Shown here piece after piece: positions 1 to 5,503 of a DNA stretch of 6,507 bases. Where the stretch lies: positions 1 to 6,507 of the forward strand of contig CAIZHL010000527.1 in the NCBI GenBank assembly GCA_903932755.1, written 5' to 3'. The DNA is from an uncultured beta proteobacterium (GTDB lineage: Bacteria; Pseudomonadota; Gammaproteobacteria; Burkholderiales; Rhodocyclaceae). The translations under genes and the position numbers were made by a program. Below the pieces are notes generated by a model, which was not told where the DNA came from, searched no databases, and worked only from the letters and a program-made list of their open reading frames with translations. Each line of letters starts with the position of its first letter. Positions within the stretch are counted from its first letter, which is position 1.

Positions 1-584
1 AAGCCCGCTTCGACCGCGCCATCGCCCTCTTCGATGCCGCCAATGCCGAGGACCCGAACCAGGACCAGGGCCAGCCCAAGGAACTGCTCTACGCCAAACG
101 CATGACCGAGATGGTCGGCCGCTATGCGCCGGACGCCAGCGAAGCCGCGCAACTCGCCGTGCGCGCCCAGCACATCAAGCGCTGGACGGTGCCGCGCAGC
201 AGTTACCCGATGACCAAGGAGGGCTACCACGCCTGGCGCACGGGCCTCTACAAATTTCACGCCGAGACGGCGGGCGAACTGATGCGGCAGGCCGGCTACG
301 GGCAAGACATGATCGACCAGGTGCAGATGGCGGTCGGCAAGCGCCAGCTCAAGTTGAATCCCGATACGCAGATGATGGAAGACGTCACCGACCTGGTCTT
401 CATCGAACACTACATGCTCGACTTCGCCGGCAAGCACGCCGAATACAGCGAGGAGAAATGGCTCGAGATCGTGCGCAAGACCTGGAAGAAAATGTCGGAC
501 CGCGCTCACGCCTTCGCCACCGGCGGCGGCATCAAGCTGCCGGAACCGCTGGTGCCGCTGATACTCAAGGCCATCGGCGCCTGA
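1..584 (+). CDS. DUF4202 family protein (5' end cut by window)
   Basis: The reading frame is open from the window edge (first complete codon at base 3) to TGA at 582-584, giving 193 visible residues. It begins within a stretch reading RFDRAIALFDAANAEDPN, which I recognise as the usual N-terminus of DUF4202 proteins, so only a few residues should be missing. The function of this family is not established to my knowledge. Counting from the first complete codon, visible conserved-looking positions are QHIKRW (His57), FHAE (His86), a KR pair (113-114) and an acidic/His block EDVTDLVFIEHY (126-137). The helical, His/Asp-rich pattern recalls HD-type metal-dependent hydrolases, but that is only an inference. 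There is no signal peptide or membrane segment in the visible part, so it is probably cytosolic. The next gene starts 32 bp downstream with no terminator-like hairpin between, so co-transcription is plausible. Confidence 0.85.
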   Translation, partial: ARFDRAIALFDAANAEDPNQDQGQPKELLYAKRMTEMVGRYAPDASEAAQLAVRAQHIKRWTVPRSSYPMTKEGYHAWRTGLYKFHAETAGELMRQAGYGQDMIDQVQMAVGKRQLKLNPDTQMMEDVTDLVFIEHYMLDFAGKHAEYSEEKWLEIVRKTWKKMSDRAHAFATGGGIKLPEPLVPLILKAIGA

Positions 585-603
585 GACAGACAACGATAAC
601 CCC

Positions 604-609
604 GAGGAG
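604..609 (+). promoter_or_regulatory. Ribosome binding site of the first dehydrogenase
   Basis: GAGGAG lies 7 nt before the ATG at 617. It fixes this start over the longer open frame that runs back to base 458, because that extension overlaps the DUF4202 gene and encodes an Arg-rich, non-conserved sequence ahead of the Rossmann motif. Confidence 0.75.
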
Positions 610-616
610 AGAACAC

Positions 617-1510
617 ATGAACGTCGGATTCATAGGACTGGGCCTGATGGGCCGCCCCATGGCGCTGCACCTGGAAAAGGCCGGCCACACGCTACACCTG
701 TGGGCGCGCCGCCCCGAATCGCTGGCGCCGTTTGCCGCAGTGAATGCGAAGACTTACGCCACGCCGGCGCAGGTGGCGGCGAACGCCGAAGTGGTGATCG
801 TCATGGTGGCCGATGCGCCGGACGTGGAGAAGGTCTGCCTCGGCGCCGACGGTTTGGCTGCCGGCGCCGCTTTGAGAACTGAGGCCGGGTTGATCGTGGT
901 CGACATGTCGACCATCAACCCCAACGCGGCGCGCAGCATCGGCCTGCGCCTGGCGGAGAAGGGCATTGCCTTCGTTGACGCGCCCGTGTCGGGCGGCGAG
1001 ATGGGCGCCATCAATGCCGCGCTGACCATCATGGTCGGCGGCACGCCGGAGGCCTTCGAGAAGGTCAAGCCCCTGCTGGAAAAAATGGGCAAGTCGGTGA
1101 CCTTGATCGGCGCTTCCGGCGCCGGCCAGGTGGCCAAGGCCTGCAACCAGATCCTCACCGGCGTCGGCGTGATGGCGGTGGCCGAGGCCTTCAACTTCGC
1201 GGCGAAAAGCGGTGTCGATCCGGCCAAGGTGAGGGAGGCACTGCTCGGTGGCTTCGCCTATTCCAAGATCCTCGAGAACCACGGTCAGCGCATGCTCGAC
1301 CGCAACTTCAAGCCCGGATTCAAGGCCTGGATGCACCAGAAGGACTTGCGCATCGTCATGGAAGAGGCGCACCGCATGGGCCTCATGCTGCCCTCGGCGG
1401 CGGCTACGGCGCAGGTGTTCAATGCCATCGTCGGCAGCGGCATGGGCGAGAACGACTCGATCACCGCCCTGCAACTGTTGGAGAAGATGAGTACGCCGGA
1501 AGGCAAATGA
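617..1510 (+). CDS. GarR/GlxR-like beta-hydroxyacid dehydrogenase (probable 2-hydroxy-3-oxopropionate reductase)
   Basis: A 297-residue member of the beta-hydroxyacid dehydrogenase (6PGDH-like, 3-hydroxyisobutyrate dehydrogenase) family, whose members are usually about 290-300 residues. The N-terminal Rossmann domain (about 1-163) opens with GFIGLGLMG (4-12), the dinucleotide-binding glycine motif. The substrate motif DAPVSGG is at 121-127. The catalytic motif [11 protein letters not shown] is at 168-178 with the expected catalytic Lys174. The C-terminal all-helical domain contains DRNFKPGF (228-235) and a KD pair (242-243), closely resembling E. coli GarR. GarR reduces tartronate semialdehyde to D-glycerate; related enzymes act on 3-hydroxyisobutyrate, glyoxylate or succinic semialdehyde, so the exact substrate is uncertain. 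At the end of the second beta strand the sequence is WARRPE (29-34): the Asp typical of NAD enzymes is replaced by Ala and followed by two Arg, suggesting NADP(H). It is cytosolic. No glyoxylate carboligase or hydroxypyruvate isomerase gene is visible nearby to confirm a glycerate pathway. Confidence 0.88.
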   Translation: MNVGFIGLGLMGRPMALHLEKAGHTLHLWARRPESLAPFAAVNAKTYATPAQVAANAEVVIVMVADAPDVEKVCLGADGLAAGAALRTEAGLIVVDMSTINPNAARSIGLRLAEKGIAFVDAPVSGGEMGAINAALTIMVGGTPEAFEKVKPLLEKMGKSVTLIGASGAGQVAKACNQILTGVGVMAVAEAFNFAAKSGVDPAKVREALLGGFAYSKILENHGQRMLDRNFKPGFKAWMHQKDLRIVMEEAHRMGLMLPSAAATAQVFNAIVGSGMGENDSITALQLLEKMSTPEGK

Positions 1511-1512
1511 TG

Positions 1513-1571
1513 CTGCGCCGCAGGGCCGCCCCAAGGCGCGGCAAGCCTGAAATGGAGCGCGCACCGCGCGC
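1513..1571. repeat. Cluster of short inverted repeats in the gap between the two dehydrogenase genes
   Basis: Three small hairpins follow each other: CTGCG/CGCAG with a 1-nt centre (1513-1523); GCCGC/GCGGC (1525-1529 and 1538-1542); and GCGCGC-ACC-GCGCGC (1557-1571). Together with the 1584-1604 hairpin they fill most of the 103-bp gap. None has a T tract after it, so this does not look like a standard intrinsic terminator. It may be a REP-like or other dispersed intergenic repeat, or transcript-processing structure; a single copy in the window cannot decide. Short GC-rich palindromes also arise easily by chance in this base composition. Confidence 0.4.
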
Positions 1572-1583
1572 GAACCACCGTCA

Positions 1584-1604
1584 CCCCCTTGCTTGGCAAG
1601 GGGG
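1584..1604. repeat. Perfect 9-bp inverted repeat next to the ribosome binding site of the second dehydrogenase
   Basis: CCCCCTTGC (1584-1592) and GCAAGGGGG (1596-1604) are exact reverse complements separated by TTG. The G-rich right arm runs into GGAGG at 1604-1608, the ribosome binding site of the gene starting at 1614, sharing one base with it. In RNA the stem would sit immediately against the binding site, and slipped pairing of the C tract with the downstream G tract could cover it. Whether it regulates anything is inference. Confidence 0.6.
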
Positions 1605-1608
1605 GAGG
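1604..1608 (+). promoter_or_regulatory. Ribosome binding site in a G-rich tract, serving ATG 1614 or ATG 1620
   Basis: GGAGG sits between two G runs (1600-1605 and 1607-1612). It lies 5 nt before ATG 1614 and 11 nt before in-frame ATG 1620, so either start is possible. Start 1614 has slightly tighter spacing; start 1620 gives an N-terminus (MKIGFIGFG) that matches family members better. I use 1614. A further upstream TTG at 1593 lies inside the hairpin and is unlikely. Confidence 0.55.
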
Positions 1609-1613
1609 GGGGA

Positions 1614-2495
1614 ATGTCCATGAAGATCGGGTTTATCGGCTTCGGCACCATGGGCCAGCCCATGGCCGAGCATCTGCTGAAGGCCGGGCACGAGTTGCGC
1701 GTCTGGAGCCGCCGTGCCGCCAGCGCCGACTTTGCAGTGGCGCTGGGCGCGGTGCGTTGCGCGTCCGTCAAGGACACGGCGGCAGGCAGCGAAATCGTCT
1801 GCACCAACGTCACCGGCAGCGCCGATGTCGAGGGACTGGCGACGGAACTGCGAGCCGGTTTCGCGCCGGGCGCCACCCACCTGGATTTTTCCACCATCGC
1901 GCCGGGCGCGGCGCGGGCCATCGCGGCGCGCCATCGCGAATGCGGCGTCGATTTCGTCGATGCCCCGGTGTCGGGCGGCGGCGCCGGTGCGCGCAACGCC
2001 ACGCTGGCCATCATGTGGGGCGGCCGCGAGGAACTCGGCACCCGCCTGGCGCCGATCTTTTCGGTGCTGGGCAAGAGCGCGGTGCGCATCGGCGAGGCGG
2101 GCGCAGGCCAGGTAGCCAAGGCCTGCAACCAGATGATCCTGGTCAACCTGATCGAGGCTTGTGCCGAGGCGGCCCTGCTGGCCGACGCTGCCGGCGTCGA
2201 TTTTCGCCTGGTGCGCGAAGCCATGCTCGGCGGTTCCGCCGGTTCGCGCGCGCTGGAGGTGTTCGGCGGGCGCATGGCGACGCGCGACTTTGCCGCCGGC
2301 GTCGAGGCGCGCCTGCACCACAAGGACTATGCGCTGCTGATGGACGAGGCGACACGCATCGGCGCGCCCCTGCCGGTTGCCGCCGCGGTCTGGCAACAGC
2401 TGAATGCGCTGATGGCCGCGGGCCGGGGGCGCGACGACACATCGTCGCTGCTGCGCGTGCTCGAGGGCGCAGCCAGGACCCGGGCCGACGGATGA
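1614..2495 (+). CDS. Second GarR-like beta-hydroxyacid dehydrogenase (tandem paralogue)
   Basis: A 293-residue protein of the same family as the gene upstream, with the full motif set: GFIGFGTMG (6-14), DAPVSGG (116-122), [11 protein letters not shown] (163-173) with catalytic Lys169, and an HHKD segment (235-238) in the helical domain. The cofactor-selecting site reads WSRR (31-34), again Arg-rich without the NAD-type Asp, so NADP(H) is the likely cofactor. It differs from its neighbour in the substrate-side loops: [17 protein letters not shown] follows the DAPVS motif here, where the first copy has a Glu-Met-Gly sequence and TIMVGG, and GGSAGSR (206-212) replaces GGFAYSK. The pair is therefore an old, diverged duplication or independent recruitment, probably with different substrates among small hydroxy acids and semialdehydes. 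The stop codon overlaps the start of the next gene (ATGA, 2492-2495), which indicates translational coupling. Confidence 0.87.
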   Translation: MSMKIGFIGFGTMGQPMAEHLLKAGHELRVWSRRAASADFAVALGAVRCASVKDTAAGSEIVCTNVTGSADVEGLATELRAGFAPGATHLDFSTIAPGAARAIAARHRECGVDFVDAPVSGGGAGARNATLAIMWGGREELGTRLAPIFSVLGKSAVRIGEAGAGQVAKACNQMILVNLIEACAEAALLADAAGVDFRLVREAMLGGSAGSRALEVFGGRMATRDFAAGVEARLHHKDYALLMDEATRIGAPLPVAAAVWQQLNALMAAGRGRDDTSSLLRVLEGAARTRADG

Positions 2496-5077
2496 ACCGG
2501 GCTGCCGTGGCCGCGGTGCCGAAGCAGGCCGCGCTCGAACTCAATGCCATTTTCGAGAATGCCACGGTCGGCATCCTGTTTACCCACAACCGGCGCCTGA
2601 TGCAGGCCAACCGCTTGTGCGCCGAGATGTTCGGCTACACGCTGGACGAATTCGTCGGCCAGCCGGCCCTGATACTTTATGCCGATCAGGAGGGCTATTC
2701 GGTTCTGGGGCGCGAGGCGGGTCCGGTGCTTTCGCGCGGCGAGTCGTTTCGCGCCGAAACGCAGCTCAAGCGCAAGGACGGCAGCAGGTTGTGGTGCCGC
2801 GTCTCGGCCAAGGCGGTCGATCCCGAGCAGCCGCGCGACGGCACGCTGTGGATCATCGAGGACATCGCCGAGGGCCGCCGGATCATCGATGCGCTCGAGG
2901 ACCGCACGCGCGAGCTGTCGGCCATTTTCGACACGGCGTCGATCGGCATTGCCCTGCTGCGCAACCGCGTGTTCATCCGCTGCAACCGCCGCTTCGAGGA
3001 ATTGTTCGATCAGGCGGCCGGCTCGTTGATCGGCCAGTCCACACGCCGGCTGTTCGGCAGCGACGAGGAGTTCGAGCGCACCGGCCAGCGGGCCTATGCC
3101 GAGATCGGCGCCGGCGCCGTGCACCACCGCGAACAGTTCCACCGGCGTCGCGACGGCAAGGCAAGCTGGCTGCGCATCAGCGGCAGCGCCCTCGATCCGG
3201 CGCAGCCGCATGAGGGTTCGGTCTGGCTGGCCGAGGACATCACCGCCACGCGCGAGGCCGAGGAAAGGGCGCAGCAGGCATTCGACGAGCAGCAGATGAT
3301 TTTCGACAACGCGGCGGTCGGCATCCTGTTCTCCCGGGACCGCGTGGTGCAAAGCTGCAACCGCAAGCTGGCCGAGATTTTCGGTTACCGGCCGGAGGAC
3401 CTGGCCGGGCGCTCGACGCGCGTTTTCTACCTCTCCGAGGGCGACTATCAGCGTCATGGCGCGGAGATTGTTCCGATTGTCACGGCAGGGGAAACCTACA
3501 TCGGCGAAACCCGGGTGCGGCACCGGGATGGCCATGCCTTCTGGGTGCGGGCCACCGGGCGGCGGGTCGCCAGCCAGACCGGCAGCGTCGACATGACATG
3601 GATCTTCGAGGATGTCACCGAGCGCCATCAGGCCGAGGAAGCCCTGCTGCGCGCCCGCGAGGAACTCGAACAGCGCGTGGTCGAGCGCACCGCCGAACTG
3701 GCCAGCGCCAATACCCAGTTGCAGGGGGAGGTGTTCGAACGGATGCAGGCCGAGCAGCGCATCTGGCATGTCGCCCACCATGACAGCCTGACCGGCCTGC
3801 CCAACCGCACCCTGCTCCATGACAGGTTGCAGCAGGCCGTGGCACAGGCGCAGCGCGGCCGCCATCGCGTGGCGGTGCTGTTTCTCGACCTGGATCGATT
3901 CAAGAGCGTCAATGACACGCTGGGCCATGCCATCGGCGACGAATTGCTGAAGCATGTGGCGGACCGCCTGCGGAGTGCGGTGCGCGCGGTCGATACCGTT
4001 TCGCGCCTGGGCGGCGACGAGTTCGTTATCGTCCTGCACGAAATGTCCTCGCCCGACGACGTTGTCCAGGTGGCGGAAAAGATACTCGGCGCCCTGGCAC
4101 CGCCGGTGATCATCGAGGGGCATTCCTTGCGCGCCACGCCGTCGATCGGCATCAGCATGTTCCCCGATGACGGCGACGAGGTGATTACGCTCATGAAGAG
4201 CGCCGATACCGCGATGTACCAGGCGAAGGCCGCCGGGCGCAACAACTTCCAGTTCTTTGCACGCAAGATGAACGAACAGGCGACGCATTTCTTCACGCTG
4301 GAAAACCGGCTGCGCAAGGCCATCGAGTCCGGCGACCTGGTCCTGCACTACCAGCCCCTGATCGACTGGCCGCGCCGTGCCCTGTGCGGCATGGAGGCGC
4401 TGGCGCGCTGGAACGATCCGGAACAGGGTTTGATCGAGCCCGCCGAGTTCATCCCGATCGCCGAGGAAACCGGGCTCATCGTGCCGATCGGCGAATGGGT
4501 GCTTGACGCCGCGCTGCGGCAGAATCACGCCTGGCAGCGAGAGGGGCGTCCCATGCTGCCGATCTCGGTCAACCTCTCGGCGCGCCAGTTCCGGCAGAAG
4601 GACCTGGTCGACAACCTGCGCCGCATCCTCGCCGACACCGGGCAGCCGGCACGGCTGCTGGAGCTCGAAATCACCGAGACCACCCTGATGCAGGACATCG
4701 ACGAAACCCGGTCCAGGCTCCAGGAAATTTCCGCCATGGGCGTGCAGCTGGTAATCGATGATTTCGGCACGGGCTATTCCAGCCTGAGCTACCTCAAGCG
4801 TTTTCCGGTACACAAGCTCAAGATCGATCAGAGCTTCGTGCGCGACCTCACGTTCGACGCCGACGACGCAGCCATCGTGACGGCCATCATCGGCCTGGCA
4901 AAAAGCCTCGAGCTGGAGACGCTGGCGGAAGGCGTGGAAACCCGCGAGCAGCTGGATGTCCTGCTGGGCCTGGGTTGCGAGCGCTTCCAGGGCTTTCTGT
5001 TTTCGCGTCCGCTGTTGCCCGAACGTGCCGATGAAATCTTCCGGCCGCGCCTTGACCTGGCGGTCAGTCGGGCATAA
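2492..5077 (+). CDS. PAS-PAS-PAS-GGDEF-EAL cyclic-di-GMP signalling protein
   Basis: An 861-residue soluble protein with no signal peptide or membrane segment. Order of domains: PAS1 (about 13-125), PAS2 (138-250), PAS3 (263-375), a coiled-coil-like helix (about 376-425, rich in Glu, Arg and Ala), GGDEF (about 425-590) and EAL (about 600-850). The diguanylate cyclase signature RLGGDEF (505-511) is intact, and an RxxD inhibitory site (Arg498-Asp501) sits at the expected distance before it. The phosphodiesterase signature EALAR (635-639) is intact, as are Asn694, Glu726/Glu729 in [16 protein letters not shown] (756-764), Lys777 in KIDQSFV, EGVE (813-816) and Gln833. By motif it could make and break c-di-GMP; many such hybrids act mainly as phosphodiesterases with GGDEF in a regulatory role. 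Start ATG 2492 overlaps the upstream stop and has only a weak AGGA about 13 nt before it, so initiation probably depends on upstream translation. The same frame stays open back to 1589, but that part is the shadow of the dehydrogenase gene. The PAS ligand cannot be predicted. Confidence 0.92.
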   Translation: MNRAAVAAVPKQAALELNAIFENATVGILFTHNRRLMQANRLCAEMFGYTLDEFVGQPALILYADQEGYSVLGREAGPVLSRGESFRAETQLKRKDGSRLWCRVSAKAVDPEQPRDGTLWIIEDIAEGRRIIDALEDRTRELSAIFDTASIGIALLRNRVFIRCNRRFEELFDQAAGSLIGQSTRRLFGSDEEFERTGQRAYAEIGAGAVHHREQFHRRRDGKASWLRISGSALDPAQPHEGSVWLAEDITATREAEERAQQAFDEQQMIFDNAAVGILFSRDRVVQSCNRKLAEIFGYRPEDLAGRSTRVFYLSEGDYQRHGAEIVPIVTAGETYIGETRVRHRDGHAFWVRATGRRVASQTGSVDMTWIFEDVTERHQAEEALLRAREELEQRVVERTAELASANTQLQGEVFERMQAEQRIWHVAHHDSLTGLPNRTLLHDRLQQAVAQAQRGRHRVAVLFLDLDRFKSVNDTLGHAIGDELLKHVADRLRSAVRAVDTVSRLGGDEFVIVLHEMSSPDDVVQVAEKILGALAPPVIIEGHSLRATPSIGISMFPDDGDEVITLMKSADTAMYQAKAAGRNNFQFFARKMNEQATHFFTLENRLRKAIESGDLVLHYQPLIDWPRRALCGMEALARWNDPEQGLIEPAEFIPIAEETGLIVPIGEWVLDAALRQNHAWQREGRPMLPISVNLSARQFRQKDLVDNLRRILADTGQPARLLELEITETTLMQDIDETRSRLQEISAMGVQLVIDDFGTGYSSLSYLKRFPVHKLKIDQSFVRDLTFDADDAAIVTAIIGLAKSLELETLAEGVETREQLDVLLGLGCERFQGFLFSRPLLPERADEIFRPRLDLAVSRA
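2549..3601 (+). repeat. Three in-register PAS modules with a 375-bp (125-residue) period
   Basis: Equivalent landmarks in the protein recur exactly 125 residues apart: Ile-Phe opening the first strand at 20, 145 and 270; the Asn of QAN/RCN/SCN at 40, 165 and 290; the Asp of the K/R-x-DG turn at 96, 221 and 346; and the Trp before the closing ED motif at 120, 245 and 370. At DNA level a 16-base identity (CGGTCGGCATCCTGTT) occurs at 2565-2580 and again at 3315-3330, exactly two periods apart. This supports internal duplication of a module consisting of PAS plus linker, followed by divergence. The span given runs from the first to the last landmark. Confidence 0.75.
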
Positions 5078-5078
5078 T
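5052..5078 (+). promoter_or_regulatory. Possible sigma70-type promoter for the FKBP gene
   Basis: TTGACC (5052-5057) and CATAAT (5073-5078) each match the consensus -35 and -10 hexamers at five of six positions. The 15-bp spacer is shorter than the optimal 17, which weakens the call. The element lies in the last codons and stop of the c-di-GMP gene and would place a start about 30 nt before the FKBP ATG, giving the isomerase independent transcription. The CATAAT overlaps the stop codon TAA of the upstream gene, so part of the match is dictated by coding needs. Confidence 0.4.
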
Positions 5079-5103
5079 GGCCGCCGTCAATAACCTACAT
5101 CCT

Positions 5104-5107
5104 GGAG
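5104..5107 (+). promoter_or_regulatory. Ribosome binding site of the FKBP gene
   Basis: GGAG lies 7 nt before the ATG at 5115 and supports that start. Confidence 0.6.
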
Positions 5108-5114
5108 CCACACC

Positions 5115-5459
5115 ATGAGTCAGACCACTACGGCCAGCGGCCTTGTCATCGAAGAAGTGCTTGTCGGCGAAGGCGCCGAAGCCTGCGCCGGCCAGATGGT
5201 GTCCGTGCACTACACGGGCTGGCTCACCGATGGCACCAAGTTCGATTCGAGCAAGGATCGCAACGAGCCCTTCGAGTTTCCGCTGGGTGCGCGCCATGTC
5301 ATCGCCGGCTGGGACGAAGGCGTGCAGGGCATGAAGATAGGCGGTACGCGCAAGCTGACCATCCCGGCCGCGCTGGGTTACGGCGCCCGCGGCGCCGGCG
5401 GCGTGATTCCGCCCAATGCGACCCTGGTATTCGAGGTGGAACTGCTGGGACTGAGCTGA
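5115..5459 (+). CDS. FKBP-type peptidyl-prolyl cis-trans isomerase, single-domain
   Basis: A 114-residue protein consisting of essentially one FKBP domain. It catalyses cis-trans isomerisation of X-Pro bonds and should act in the cytosol, as no signal peptide is present. Using human FKBP12 as reference, the ligand-pocket residues line up without gaps at an offset of seven: Tyr33 (Tyr26), Phe43 and Asp44 (36, 37), Phe53 (46), Val62-Ile63 (55-56), Trp66 (59), Tyr89 (82), Ile98 (91) and Phe106 (99). The one clear change is Ala94 in place of His87. The signature [16 protein letters not shown] (31-46) and the C-terminal [13 protein letters not shown] (102-114) are typical. It lacks the inserted flap domain of SlyD-type proteins and the dimerisation arm of FkpA/Mip, so it belongs to the minimal FKBP class found in proteobacteria such as Neisseria. 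It starts 37 bp after the c-di-GMP gene, probably from its own promoter, and has no obvious functional tie to its neighbours. Confidence 0.95.
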   Translation: MSQTTTASGLVIEEVLVGEGAEACAGQMVSVHYTGWLTDGTKFDSSKDRNEPFEFPLGARHVIAGWDEGVQGMKIGGTRKLTIPAALGYGARGAGGVIPPNATLVFEVELLGLS

Positions 5460-5492
5460 ATGCCGTCCCGATCCGGGCGCGCGGAGTTCGGC

Positions 5493-5496
5493 GAGG
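5493..5496 (+). promoter_or_regulatory. Ribosome binding site deciding a GTG start for the aminotransferase
   Basis: GAGG followed by a G run lies 7 nt before GTG 5504. The in-frame ATG at 5561 would remove the N-terminal RLPNVGTTIFTVM segment, which matches the conserved N-terminus of YbdL-type enzymes, so the GTG is preferred. Confidence 0.55.
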
Positions 5497-5503
5497 GGGG
5501 GCC

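Noticed and set aside
458..616. 53-codon N-terminal extension of the first dehydrogenase
   Set aside because: It overlaps the DUF4202 coding sequence, is Arg-rich, and the ribosome binding site at 604-609 supports ATG 617.
1600..1612. Possible G-quadruplex in the double G run
   Set aside because: Only two G runs separated by one A are present; four runs with loops are needed for an intramolecular quadruplex.
692..2323. 543-codon open frame on the - strand opposite the two dehydrogenase genes
   Set aside because: Its translation is low-complexity and rich in Ala, Arg and Ser, crosses two clear + strand genes and shows no recognisable domain. Such antisense frames are expected in GC-rich genes with strong third-position GC.
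1589..2491. Upstream extension of the PAS-GGDEF-EAL frame through the whole second dehydrogenase gene
   Set aside because: The extension is Arg/Gly-rich and matches nothing, while the other frame encodes a complete dehydrogenase. The ATGA overlap at 2492 is the natural start.
2327..4813. 828-codon open frame on the - strand opposite the PAS-GGDEF-EAL gene
   Set aside because: Length alone is striking, but the + strand frame has complete domain motifs throughout and the antisense translation has none. It is a composition shadow.
5467..5477. Terminator after the FKBP gene (CCCG-ATC-CGGG)
   Set aside because: The stem is only 4 bp and no T tract follows, so termination is not supported.
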